Shown: piece by piece, positions 27,278 through 35,127 of the stretch
How positions within the stretch are numbered: the first letter of the stretch is position 1
Layout of the letters: each line of letters opens with the position of its first letter
NCBI RefSeq assembly: GCF_009858245.1
Contig: NZ_VMSB01000001.1
Location: 2,485,623-2,549,622, forward strand
Reading direction: 5' to 3'
Source: Ornithinibacter aureus
Lineage (GTDB): Bacteria; Actinomycetota; Actinomycetes; Actinomycetales; Dermatophilaceae
Length of the DNA stretch: 64,000 nucleotides
Program-made: the position numbers and the translations under genes
The notes under the pieces: generated by a model
The model's database searches: none
Told to the model about the DNA's origin: nothing
The model's input: the letters and a program-made list of their open reading frames with translations, nothing else

Positions 27278-27709
27278 GTGAACACCCCCATGTCGATGGC
27301 AGAGCGCTATGCGCAGGCCCGCGGCCTGTTCGAGCACGGCGAGTACCAGGCCGCCGCCGACTCGCTGCGTGCCCTCGTGGACGAGAGCGCCCTCGAGCCC
27401 CCCATCCACGGCACCACCGAGCTGCGGGTGCTGCTGGGCCGGGCCTACTTCCACTCCGCACAGCTCGGCCGCGCCGAGACGGTGCTTCGCGCCGTGCTCG
27501 TCGACCACCCCGACGATGCCTACGCGAACCTCGTGCTCGGCCGCACCCTCCAGCGCCTCGGCCGGGCTGCTGACGCCCGACCGCACCTCGCGATGGCCGA
27601 GCTGCTCGGAGGGTACGCCGGCAGCGGCCGGCTCCCGTCCGACTCGACCGACCCGACGGACTCGACCGACCCGACGGACTCGGCCGACCCGACGGCCTCG
27701 CCGGCGTGA
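27278..27709 (+). CDS. Tetratricopeptide-repeat protein
   Basis: The protein has about 143 residues. Three TPR-like helical hairpins can be seen: YAQARGLFEHGEYQAAADSL, ELRVLLGRAYFHSAQLGRAE, and DDAYANLVLGRTLQRLGRAADA. It would act as a protein-interaction scaffold; no partner is evident. The C-terminus is an 18-bp tandem repeat coding Asp-Ser-Thr-Asp-Pro-Thr three times. Start choice is uncertain: GTG 27278, ATG 27290 and ATG 27296 are all in frame and none has a clear ribosome site. Confidence 0.78.
   Translation: MNTPMSMAERYAQARGLFEHGEYQAAADSLRALVDESALEPPIHGTTELRVLLGRAYFHSAQLGRAETVLRAVLVDHPDDAYANLVLGRTLQRLGRAADARPHLAMAELLGGYAGSGRLPSDSTDPTDSTDPTDSADPTASPA
27641..27694. repeat. Three 18-bp tandem repeats in the TPR gene
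   Basis: Units start at 27641, 27659 and 27677 (GACTCGACCGACCCGACG; the third has one change). They code a D/S/T/P tail and keep frame, so unit number may vary between strains. Confidence 0.85.
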
Positions 27710-27731
27710 CGGACCCGTCAGAATCCTCGGC

Positions 27732-29369
27732 GTGAGCGACTACGGGCACGACCTCGAGTTCGGCATCTTCCCCACCCCGGATGCCGCCCGCCCGCACCAC
27801 GCGCTCGAGCTGGCGCACGTGGCGGAGGTCAGCGGACTCGACCTCGTCAGCGTGCAGGACCACCCGTACCAGGCCCGCCACCTCGACGCGTGGACCCTGC
27901 TCTCGGTCATCGCCGCTCGCACGTCGACGGTGCGGGTCGCCCTCAACGTCGCGAACCTGCCGCTGCGCAACCCCGTGGTGCTGGCTCGATCGGCCGCCTC
28001 GCTCGACCTGCTCACCGGGGGGCGGGTCGAGCTGGGGCTGGGAACGGGCGCCTTCTGGGATGCCATCGAGGCGGCGGGCGGCACCCGGCTGACCCCCGGC
28101 GAGGCCGTGACCGCCCTCGAGGAGGCGATCGCCATCGCCCGGGCGCTCTGGGCGGGGGAGGGCAGCGTGCGGGTCGACGGTGAGCACCATCGAGCCCGCG
28201 GCCTGCACTCGGGCCCCGCCCCGGCGCACCCGATGGGCATCTGGGTGGGGGCCTACAAGCCGCGGATGCTGCGCCTCACCGGGCGCCTCGCCGACGGCTG
28301 GCTGCCCAGCCAGGGGTACGCGGCGCCCGACACCCTCGCCCCCATGAACGCCCGCATCGACGAGGCCGCCCTGGCTGCGGGTCGGGCCCCCGAGGCCGTG
28401 CGCCGGCTCTACAACATCTCGGGCACCTTCGGCTCAGGGTCCGGATTCCTCCAGGGCCCCCCTCACACGTGGGCCGAGCAGCTCGCCGAGCTCACCCTCG
28501 AGGAGGGCCTGGCGACGTACATCCTCGCGACGGACGATCCTGACGACGTGCGCCGCTTCGGTGAGGAGGTGGCGCCCGCCGTGCGCGACCTCGTCGCGGC
28601 GGAACGTGCCCGGCGGGCCACGCAGCCCTCGGATGCCGTGGCGCCCGTTCCCGAGGCGGCCTCACCCTCGCGGGTGGAGACCTCGGCATCGAATGTCGAG
28701 CCGTCCGCGGGTGCGCCCGGGGCCGGCTCCGGGGCACCAGCCGGGGGGTTTGAAAACCGGCCCGTCGTCACGCCGACACCCGACGACGGCAGGCGACTCA
28801 CCGGCATCCTGCCGTGGGACGAGGCGAGCCGACCCACCTACCCGCGCCGCCCCGACGCGCAGGAGCAGGCGCAGTACGGCCCGGCCCAGCTCGCCGTGCC
28901 GCAGCACCTCATCGACGTGCACAACCACCTGCGGGCCGAGCTCGCCCAGGTGCGCGACGTCGTCGACCAGGTCGTGCGGGGGCAGCTACAGGTCGGGGCG
29001 GCCCGGTCGGCGGTCAACGCGATGACGATGCGCCAGAACAACTGGACGCTCGGGGCGTACTGCGAGTCGTACTGCCGCATCGTCACCGGCCACCACTCGC
29101 TCGAGGACGCGGCGATCTTCCCGCACCTGCGCGCGCAGGACCCCGACGCCCGCCCAGTCATCGACCGGCTCGAGGAGGAGCACGAGGTCATCCACGACGT
29201 GCTCGACGACGTCGACCGGGCGCTCGTGGCGTTGGTCGCCGACGAGCCGGGGGCCCTGGACCGGCTGCGGCACGTCGTCGACCTGCTGACCGACACCCTG
29301 CTCTCGCACCTGGCCTACGAGGAGCGCGAGCTGCTGCACCCGCTGGCCCGGCACGGCATGACCCGCTGA
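27732..29369 (+). CDS. LLM-class oxidoreductase fused to a hemerythrin domain
   Basis: The protein has 545 residues. Residues 1-290 are a bacterial-luciferase-like (LLM) enzyme: FGIFPTPDA, VSVQDHPYQ, LGLGTGAFWDAIEAAGG and WVGAYKPRML. Such enzymes use FMN or, often in actinobacteria, F420. A disordered Pro/Ala/Ser linker (about 300-385) leads to a hemerythrin domain with the iron ligands expected for an HHE fold: HNHLRAEL (His397), HHSLEDAAIFPHL, EEEHEVIH and HLAYEERELLHPL. The fusion suggests O2, NO or iron sensing coupled to a flavin reaction; that is inference. GTG 27732 fits the LLM start; CAGAAT lies about 7 nt upstream. Confidence 0.87.
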   Translation: MSDYGHDLEFGIFPTPDAARPHHALELAHVAEVSGLDLVSVQDHPYQARHLDAWTLLSVIAARTSTVRVALNVANLPLRNPVVLARSAASLDLLTGGRVELGLGTGAFWDAIEAAGGTRLTPGEAVTALEEAIAIARALWAGEGSVRVDGEHHRARGLHSGPAPAHPMGIWVGAYKPRMLRLTGRLADGWLPSQGYAAPDTLAPMNARIDEAALAAGRAPEAVRRLYNISGTFGSGSGFLQGPPHTWAEQLAELTLEEGLATYILATDDPDDVRRFGEEVAPAVRDLVAAERARRATQPSDAVAPVPEAASPSRVETSASNVEPSAGAPGAGSGAPAGGFENRPVVTPTPDDGRRLTGILPWDEASRPTYPRRPDAQEQAQYGPAQLAVPQHLIDVHNHLRAELAQVRDVVDQVVRGQLQVGAARSAVNAMTMRQNNWTLGAYCESYCRIVTGHHSLEDAAIFPHLRAQDPDARPVIDRLEEEHEVIHDVLDDVDRALVALVADEPGALDRLRHVVDLLTDTLLSHLAYEERELLHPLARHGMTR

Positions 29370-29372
29370 CGT

Positions 29373-29960
29373 TCAGGCGCGGGGAGAGGTGTGAGCGGCC
29401 TCGAGGGTGAGCAGGTGCTCCTTGGCGGCGGCGCCCCCGGCGTAACCACCGACCCCGCCGGACGCCGGCAGCACCCGGTGGCAGGGCAGCACGATGCACA
29501 GCGGGTTGCCGCCGAGCGCCGTCCCCACCGCGCGCGCCGCACCGGGGTGCTCCACGGCTGACGCCAGCGCGCCGTACGTCGTGCGCTGGCCGTAGCCGAT
29601 CCGCGCCACGAGCCCGGTCAGCACCTCGCGCTGGAAGGGCGTCGCGAGCGCGAGGTCGGTCGGCACGTCGACCGACCGGGCGCTCCCGGTGAGGTACGCC
29701 GCGAGAGCCCGGCGAACGGCATCCGTCGGGGAGGGGTGACGCAGCACCCGCGGGCTCACCGAGCCGGCGATGCGCGTCAACCACCGATCCTCGGATGCTG
29801 TGTCCGGGGAGTACGCGCACGTCACCACCGCGCCACTCGAGCGCACGGCGATGAGCAGTCGACCGACGGCGGTGTCCTCGAGCACGTAGGAGACGTCGGT
29901 GGGCTCGAGCACGGGCGGGCCGGCGAGCGGTGGGTCGAAGGCGGCGAAGGGGTTGGTCAT
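29373..29960 (-). CDS. ogt: Methylated-DNA-[protein]-cysteine S-methyltransferase
   Basis: The protein has 195 residues. The active-site motif is VLPCHRVLPASGGVGGYAGG, and the HTH-like DNA-binding helix is YGALASAVEHPGAARAVG. It removes O6-alkyl groups from guanine by suicidal transfer to Cys. The N-terminal 90 residues form the usual Ogt/Ada-C ribonuclease-like domain. Its ATG overlaps the sigma-factor stop (ATGA), so the two are translationally coupled. Its 3' end lies 3 bp from the end of the convergent LLM-hemerythrin gene, with no room for a separate terminator. Confidence 0.9.
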   Translation of the reverse strand: MTNPFAAFDPPLAGPPVLEPTDVSYVLEDTAVGRLLIAVRSSGAVVTCAYSPDTASEDRWLTRIAGSVSPRVLRHPSPTDAVRRALAAYLTGSARSVDVPTDLALATPFQREVLTGLVARIGYGQRTTYGALASAVEHPGAARAVGTALGGNPLCIVLPCHRVLPASGGVGGYAGGAAAKEHLLTLEAAHTSPRA

Positions 29961-30433
29961 GGTTGGTCCCGGAGGTCGAGGCGGAGGGTGGCGATGGCGT
30001 CGCTGACGAGGCGGCGGCTCATCCCCGGCGAGGTGCCGAGCGCCGCCGCGACGGCCCGGTGGTCGAGGTCGCCGACGAAACGCAGCACGACGGCATCCCG
30101 CTGCCGTTGCGGCAACGCCGCGACCCTGGCCCACAGGTCGCCGTCCGGCACCTCGGGTGCGGGGTGGGTCGGGGCCTCGTCGAGCAGGGACAGGTCCTCG
30201 TGGGGGGTGGTGCGGCGGGCGGAGCGGTGGTGGTCCATCGCGCAGCGGTGCGTGATGGTGAGCAGCCACGACCGCAGGTTGCGCGCATGGGTCAGCCGCG
30301 GATAGGCGGCCAGCGCCTGCGCCCAGGCCTGCTGGGCGACGTCGTCGCCGTGCCCGGGCGCGAGGCCGTGCGCGAGCCGGGCGACGTCGCGCCAGTGCTC
30401 GTCGACGAGGTGCTGGAAGGGAGGAAGGCTCAC
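29957..30433 (-). CDS. ECF-type RNA polymerase sigma factor
   Basis: The protein has 158 residues. Region 2 (HWRDVARLAHGLAPGHGDDVAQQAW...NLRSWLLTITHRCAMD) and region 4 (LPQRQRDAVVLRFVGDLDHRAVAAALG) are both present; there is no C-terminal extension. No anti-sigma gene is adjacent. It is the first gene of a two-gene unit with ogt, joined by an ATGA overlap, so it may direct an alkylation or DNA-damage response; that is inference. The start is GTG 30433. Confidence 0.87.
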   Translation of the reverse strand: MSLPPFQHLVDEHWRDVARLAHGLAPGHGDDVAQQAWAQALAAYPRLTHARNLRSWLLTITHRCAMDHHRSARRTTPHEDLSLLDEAPTHPAPEVPDGDLWARVAALPQRQRDAVVLRFVGDLDHRAVAAALGTSPGMSRRLVSDAIATLRLDLRDQP

Positions 30434-30528
30434 GATGGTGCAACGGTAGGCCGCCCGGATGTGTGAGCGCGGCGGGTCGGATGCCGAGAGCGGCCACGTT
30501 CGCGCGCGGGATGTGCAACCGTGGCCCC

Positions 30529-31371
30529 GTGGAGGTCGTGTCCGAGGGGCTGAGCAAGCCCGAACCGCGGCGGGGTGGCCCGCTGGTCATCGCGCACCGA
30601 GGGGCGAGCGACGAGGAGCCCGAACACACCCTGGCGGCCTACCGCAAGGCGTTCTCCCACGGCGCCGACGGGGTCGAGTGCGACGTGCGGCTGACGGCCG
30701 ACCAGCACCTGGTGTGTGTGCACGACCGCCGGGTCGAGCGCACCTCCAACGGGCGCGGAGTGGTGTCGGCCCTGGAACTGGCCCGCCTCGAGGAGCTCGA
30801 CTGGGCCTCGTGGAAGACCGCGCACCGCCCCGGGGACACCGAGCTGCCCGAGGCCGACCCCGAGCGCGGCCACCTGCTCACCCTGCGGCGCCTGCTCGAC
30901 ACCCTCGTCGACACCGGCCAGGAGGTCGTCACCCTCATCGAGACCAAGCACCCCACGCGTCACGGCGGGGACGTCGAGAAGGCACTCGTGCAGGTGCTGC
31001 GCGCCTTCGACCTGGCTGGTGGCGACCTGCCGGGGCGCCCGCACGTGCGGATGATGTCGTTCTCGCACACCGCTCTTCAGCGCGCTCACCGGCTGGCGCC
31101 GAGGCTGCCGCTCGTCTACCTCGTCGACGCGACGCGTCCACGGCTGACGTGGGACGGCATCCTGCCCAGCGGCATCGGGGCCGTGGGGCTGGACGTGCGG
31201 ATGCTGCGCACCCCGCGAGCCGTGCGCGCGTTCCAACGCCGTGGTCACCAGGTCTACGTGTGGACCGTCGACACCGACGAGGACATCACCCGGTGCCTGG
31301 ACCTCGGGGTCGACGTCATCATCACGAACCGGCCTGCACACGTGCTCGATCGGGTCGCTGCATCGGGTTAG
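30529..31371 (+). CDS. Glycerophosphodiester phosphodiesterase
   Basis: The protein has about 280 residues. GDPD motifs: LVIAHRGASDEEPEHTLAAY (catalytic His, Arg, Glu), GADGVECDVRLTADQHLVCVHD, and the C-terminal VYVWTVDTDEDITRCLDLGVDVIITNRP. It would split glycerophosphodiesters to glycerol 3-phosphate and alcohol. No signal peptide, so cytoplasmic. Several starts are possible; GTG 30529 and GTG 30538 lie closest to homology, and the longer frame from 30463 would add an unlikely Arg/Ala-rich tail. Confidence 0.9.
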   Translation: MEVVSEGLSKPEPRRGGPLVIAHRGASDEEPEHTLAAYRKAFSHGADGVECDVRLTADQHLVCVHDRRVERTSNGRGVVSALELARLEELDWASWKTAHRPGDTELPEADPERGHLLTLRRLLDTLVDTGQEVVTLIETKHPTRHGGDVEKALVQVLRAFDLAGGDLPGRPHVRMMSFSHTALQRAHRLAPRLPLVYLVDATRPRLTWDGILPSGIGAVGLDVRMLRTPRAVRAFQRRGHQVYVWTVDTDEDITRCLDLGVDVIITNRPAHVLDRVAASG

Positions 31372-31380
31372 GTTGGTTCG

Positions 31381-31923
31381 ATGACTCCTCCGCCGCCGAA
31401 CTCGTCGCACGCGTCGCACTCCTCCGCTGATGACGACGACTCCGCAGAGGTCGGCTCCCGGCGCACCGGCGAGAGCGGGCTGGTCGTCGTCGAGTCCTCC
31501 GGCCCCGGGGCGGACAGCATCATCTGCACCGTCCGCCCGCCGCACGACCCGTCGTCGGTCGGCCGCATCCGGCGCGAGATCGTCGCCGACCTCCAGGCCC
31601 GCGAGATGCCCGACGAGCTCGTCGACGAGGCCGAGCTGGTGGCGTCCGAGCTGGTGACGAACGCGCTGCGGCACGCCCGGCCCCTGTCGGACGGCACGAT
31701 CCGGGTGCGCTGGAAGATCCGCGGCGAGGTCGTCGAGGTCGAGGTGACCGACGCCGGCGGTGACACCGTGCCGCACCCGGCGCCGCGCACCGTGTGGCTC
31801 TCGTCGGGGCGGGGGCTGCGCATCGTGCGGTCGATCGCCCACGAGTGGGGCGTCACCGAGGACCGCACCGGCACCGTCGTGTGGGCCACCCTCGGTGGGC
31901 CCAGCCGCCGCCGCGCGAACTGA
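31381..31923 (+). CDS. RsbW-like ATP-binding (anti-sigma type) protein
   Basis: The protein has 180 residues. The first 50 are polar and disordered. The HATPase_c_2 fold follows, with the N-box ELVASELVTNALRHARP, DAGGD, and GRGLRIVRSIAHEWG. Such single-domain ATPases usually bind sigma factors or anti-anti-sigma factors, or act as regulators in actinobacteria. No partner is adjacent other than the ECF gene about 1 kb away on the other strand. TAGGTT at 31369-31374 precedes the ATG by 6 nt. Confidence 0.85.
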   Translation: MTPPPPNSSHASHSSADDDDSAEVGSRRTGESGLVVVESSGPGADSIICTVRPPHDPSSVGRIRREIVADLQAREMPDELVDEAELVASELVTNALRHARPLSDGTIRVRWKIRGEVVEVEVTDAGGDTVPHPAPRTVWLSSGRGLRIVRSIAHEWGVTEDRTGTVVWATLGGPSRRRAN

Positions 31924-31952
31924 AGGCGCTCCGGCCCGTTAGGGTGACGCGC

Positions 31953-32843
31953 ATGGGCAAGGCATCTCGACGTCAGCGTGGAACCGAGCGTGGCACGGCG
32001 CGCTCCCGTCCCGGGCCGGTGCCCTTCGAGCGCCGCCCCTTCGAGGGCCTGGCCGGTGAGACCGACTGGGTCGCGATGCGCGAGATCCTCCCGGCGGCCA
32101 CGGCGACGGTGAGCCTGCGCCCCGAGCACGTGCCGGACGGGGCGCCCACCGAGGTGACCGTCGCGACCGTGCTGCCGATGGCCTGGCCCGGCCTGCACCG
32201 TGCCGACGGCACCGTGTTCGTCGGCACCCAGTCGGGCAACGCCAGCGGCGACGCCTCCCGCGACCTCGCCGGGCAGGTGCTGGCCGCGCTGGCCGCCGAG
32301 CCGGGCAACCCCGTCGTGACGACCGCCCCGGCCACCGCCGACAGCCCGCGCCTGCAGGACCTGCTCACCGACGACACCACCTTCGAGGTCACCGTCCACG
32401 AGGGCTTCGACTTCTGGGTCGAGGGCCAGGAGCTCGAAGGGGATGCCGCGGCGTCCCTCGAGCGGGCCAACGAGACCGTGGTGCCCACGACGAAGATGGC
32501 GGCGCTGCCGTCGGCCTACTGGGTGCGCATCGGCGACCGGGCCCACATCCGCCTCGTGCTCCCCGACGACGAGGACGCCGCGACCGACGCCCTCGCCCGC
32601 CTGCACGCCAGCGGCGACGACACCCTCGGCGGCGACACCCGCCTCCTCGGGGCCTTCCGCGCCTGCGGCCTCCTCGTGCCCGTGTGGGACCTCGACCCCG
32701 AACTCGGCGCCGCCGACTACGAGGACGAGCTCACCGCCTGGTCCACCCGCTACGCCGCGGCCCTGGCCTCGACCGAGTCGCTCAGCGCCGACGAGCGCCG
32801 CGCCCGTTCCGGCCTGCTCAGCCGTCAGGTGACCCTGCGCTGA
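31953..32843 (+). CDS. DUF5926 family protein
   Basis: The protein has 296 residues. It starts MGKASRRQRG, continues PFERRPFEGLAGETDWVAMREILPAATA, and ends LSRQVTLR. This is the conserved actinobacterial DUF5926 layout: a basic N-terminus and a mixed acidic domain. No catalytic motif or membrane segment is visible and the function is unknown. TAGGGT lies 7 nt before the ATG. The stop overlaps the start of the GT2 gene (TGATG), so they form an operon. Confidence 0.87.
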   Translation: MGKASRRQRGTERGTARSRPGPVPFERRPFEGLAGETDWVAMREILPAATATVSLRPEHVPDGAPTEVTVATVLPMAWPGLHRADGTVFVGTQSGNASGDASRDLAGQVLAALAAEPGNPVVTTAPATADSPRLQDLLTDDTTFEVTVHEGFDFWVEGQELEGDAAASLERANETVVPTTKMAALPSAYWVRIGDRAHIRLVLPDDEDAATDALARLHASGDDTLGGDTRLLGAFRACGLLVPVWDLDPELGAADYEDELTAWSTRYAAALASTESLSADERRARSGLLSRQVTLR

Positions 32844-33586
32844 TGGGCGCGCTCGCCGCGCAGGTCTCCGCGGTCATCCCCTGCAAGGACGAGGCGGACC
32901 GCATCGCGGCCACGGTGCGGGCCGTGGCGGCGCTGCCGCAGGTGGGGCGGGTCGTGGTCGTCGACGACGGCAGCACCGACGACACGTCCCGCGTGGCCCG
33001 TGAGGCCGGTGCCGACGTCGTGCGCCACGACCGCAACCGCGGCAAGGCCGCAGCGCTGGAGACCGGCGCCGCCCGCGTGCGGGAGCTGGAGAGAGCCGAC
33101 GGGCAGGCGGATGCCGTTGCCCCCGTCCGCAGTGCCCTGCTGTTCGTCGACGGCGACCTCCAGGAGACCGCGGCCAACCTCGGCGTGCTCACGCAGGCCG
33201 TCCTCGACGGCAGTGCCGACATGACGATCGCCACCCTGCCTGCACAGATCACCGCCGGCGGCGGGCGAGGGCTCGTCGTCAACCTGGCGCGCGGCGGCAT
33301 CCAGCACCTCACCGGGTTCACCGCGGTCCAGCCGCTGTCGGGGATGCGCTGCGTCGGGCCGCGCGCCTTCGACGCCGCGACCCCGCTCGCCCGCGGCTGG
33401 GGTGTCGAGACCGCGCTCACGGTCGACGTCCTGCGCGCCGGTCTCACCGTGCTCGAGGTGCCCTGCGAGCTCCAGCACCGGGTCAGCGGCTCGGACTGGC
33501 GCGGGCAGCTGCACCGGGCCGGCCAGTACCGCGACGTGTGGCTCGCCCTGGTCGCCCGCGGCTGGCGACCGTGGCACCGGGGCTGA
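32843..33586 (+). CDS. Family 2 glycosyltransferase
   Basis: The protein has 247 residues. SAVIPCKDEADRIAATV, VVVVDDGSTDDT and LLFVDGDLQE give the GT-A nucleotide-sugar site (DDGS, and DGD as the metal motif). There is no membrane anchor, but GIQHLTGFTAVQPLSGMRC is the usual polyprenyl-type GT2 middle. It may make polyprenol-phosphate sugar or a glycolipid for the GT-C enzyme that follows, whose start overlaps its 3' end by 16 bp. Specificity is unknown. Confidence 0.85.
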   Translation: MGALAAQVSAVIPCKDEADRIAATVRAVAALPQVGRVVVVDDGSTDDTSRVAREAGADVVRHDRNRGKAAALETGAARVRELERADGQADAVAPVRSALLFVDGDLQETAANLGVLTQAVLDGSADMTIATLPAQITAGGGRGLVVNLARGGIQHLTGFTAVQPLSGMRCVGPRAFDAATPLARGWGVETALTVDVLRAGLTVLEVPCELQHRVSGSDWRGQLHRAGQYRDVWLALVARGWRPWHRG

Positions 33587-35127
33587 CCCGCGCCCACCGG
33601 CTCTGCGTCGGTCTGGCCGTCGCCCTGCTCCTGCTCGTCGGCACCACGGGCCCCAACGCGGCCACCCCTGACCTCGCCCCGCGCGGGTGGGGCCCGGGCG
33701 CCCTGGTGCCGATCACGCCGGGGCCGGGCGCGGTCACGGCAGTGCTGTGGACGGCATACCTCGTCGGTGCTCTCGCGGTGCTGCTCGGCCTGCGCGCCGG
33801 GGTCGGGGCGCTGCGCACGTGGGCCCTGCCCGTCGGGTTGGGTGGGTTGGCGCTGCTCACGGCGCCGTTCGGGTCGGGGGACCACCTCAACTACCTGGCG
33901 TACGGGCGGATCCTCGTCGGCGGCGGCAACCCCTGGGTGGAGTCACCGGTCGACTGGGCCGGCGGCACCGACCCGGTGACCAGCCGCGTCGAGGACCCGT
34001 GGACCACCGAGCCCAGCGTCTACGGCCCGTTCGGGACGCTGCTGCACGGGCTCGCGGCACTGCTCGGGGGCGACTCGCTGCGCCAGGGGGTCTGGGTGTG
34101 GCAGGTGCTGATCGTCGGGGCGTGGCTCGCGGTGCGGTGGGTGCTGCGCCGCGTGCTCGACCCCTGCGCGCACGGCCGGGTCGACGTGCTGTGGACGCTG
34201 AATCCGCTGGTGTTCGGGGTCGGCGTGCTCGGGGCGCACATCGACCTCATCGCCGCTGCCCTCGCGGTGCTCGCCGTGGCGGTGGTGGTCGCGCGTCCGG
34301 GGGTGGTCGGCGCCGGTCTCGGCGGGGTTGTCGTGGCGCTGGCCGGCTCGACGAAGTTCACGTATGCCGTCGTGGGGGCCGGGATCGTCGCGGCCTGGTG
34401 GCTGGTGGGGCTGCGCTGGGGCGAGTTGCTGCGCCGGTTCGTGGCCCTCGGCGGTGGGTTCGTCCTCGTGGCCGGGGTTCTCCACGCCTGGGCCGGGCCG
34501 CACGTCTACGACCAGCTGATGCGCTCGCGCCAGGCCGTGTCGCTGGCGACCCCGTGGCGGCCGCTGCTCGAGTGGGGCCGGGAGGTCTGGGGGAACGAGC
34601 AGACCCGGGTGGCGATCAGCCTCGGGGCGGCCGTGCTGGCCGTGGTGCTGGCGTGGTGCCTGCTGCGCCTGAGCCGCCCCCGAACTTTTTCGCCCGATGC
34701 CGCAAGGTTCATGTTCGCACCGGAAATGTTCCCCGGCGATGGTGAACCTTCCCGCGCGAAGGGCCTTGCCCCCGGCCCGGATGCCGTGGCACCGGTCGCG
34801 CTCTGGGTCACCGCGTGCCTGTCGTTGGCCTTCTCGCTGGCCGCGCCCTACTCGCTGCCCTGGTACGACCTGCTCGTGTGGGCCGCGCTGCCGGCGCTGC
34901 TTCCCGGACTGGTCGACCTCGTTGCCCTGGTTCGGCTGACCGCCCTCTCGATCGCCTACGTCCCGGGCCGGGTGCTGGGGATGACCCCCGAGGTCGAGGA
35001 GCTCACGCTCGGGGTCCGTGCAGGGGTGGTGCCGTGGGTCGCTCTGGCGCTCTGGGCGCTCGTCATCGGCGCTTGCGTGCGGAACGGGTCTGCGCTGCGG
35101 CGCGGGCCTCGTCGAGCAGGTACGTGA
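33571..35127 (+). CDS. GT-C mannosyltransferase-like membrane protein
   Basis: The protein has 518 residues and about 11-13 membrane helices. The first loop carries FGSGDHLNYLAYGRI and NPWVESP, like the acidic catalytic loop of polyprenol-phosphate-mannose-dependent alpha-1,6-mannosyltransferases (MptA/MptB). It would add sugars to a lipoglycan core outside the membrane. GTG 33571 is preferred to GTG 33538, which overlaps GT2 more deeply. A polar segment near residues 370-400 is coded by a compositionally odd block at 34681-34769. Its last 65 bp overlap the convergent gene. Confidence 0.8.
   Translation: MAPGLTRAHRLCVGLAVALLLLVGTTGPNAATPDLAPRGWGPGALVPITPGPGAVTAVLWTAYLVGALAVLLGLRAGVGALRTWALPVGLGGLALLTAPFGSGDHLNYLAYGRILVGGGNPWVESPVDWAGGTDPVTSRVEDPWTTEPSVYGPFGTLLHGLAALLGGDSLRQGVWVWQVLIVGAWLAVRWVLRRVLDPCAHGRVDVLWTLNPLVFGVGVLGAHIDLIAAALAVLAVAVVVARPGVVGAGLGGVVVALAGSTKFTYAVVGAGIVAAWWLVGLRWGELLRRFVALGGGFVLVAGVLHAWAGPHVYDQLMRSRQAVSLATPWRPLLEWGREVWGNEQTRVAISLGAAVLAVVLAWCLLRLSRPRTFSPDAARFMFAPEMFPGDGEPSRAKGLAPGPDAVAPVALWVTACLSLAFSLAAPYSLPWYDLLVWAALPALLPGLVDLVALVRLTALSIAYVPGRVLGMTPEVEELTLGVRAGVVPWVALALWALVIGACVRNGSALRRGPRRAGT
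34681..34769. repeat. AT-richer in-frame insert with inverted repeat
   Basis: The stretch contains a run of five T, AAGGTTCA at 34704-34711 and its exact complement at 34743-34750. It codes a polar, Phe/Met-rich loop between two hydrophobic helices and is clearly less G+C rich than its surroundings. I read it as a possible palindromic repeat inserted in frame. Confidence 0.5.
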
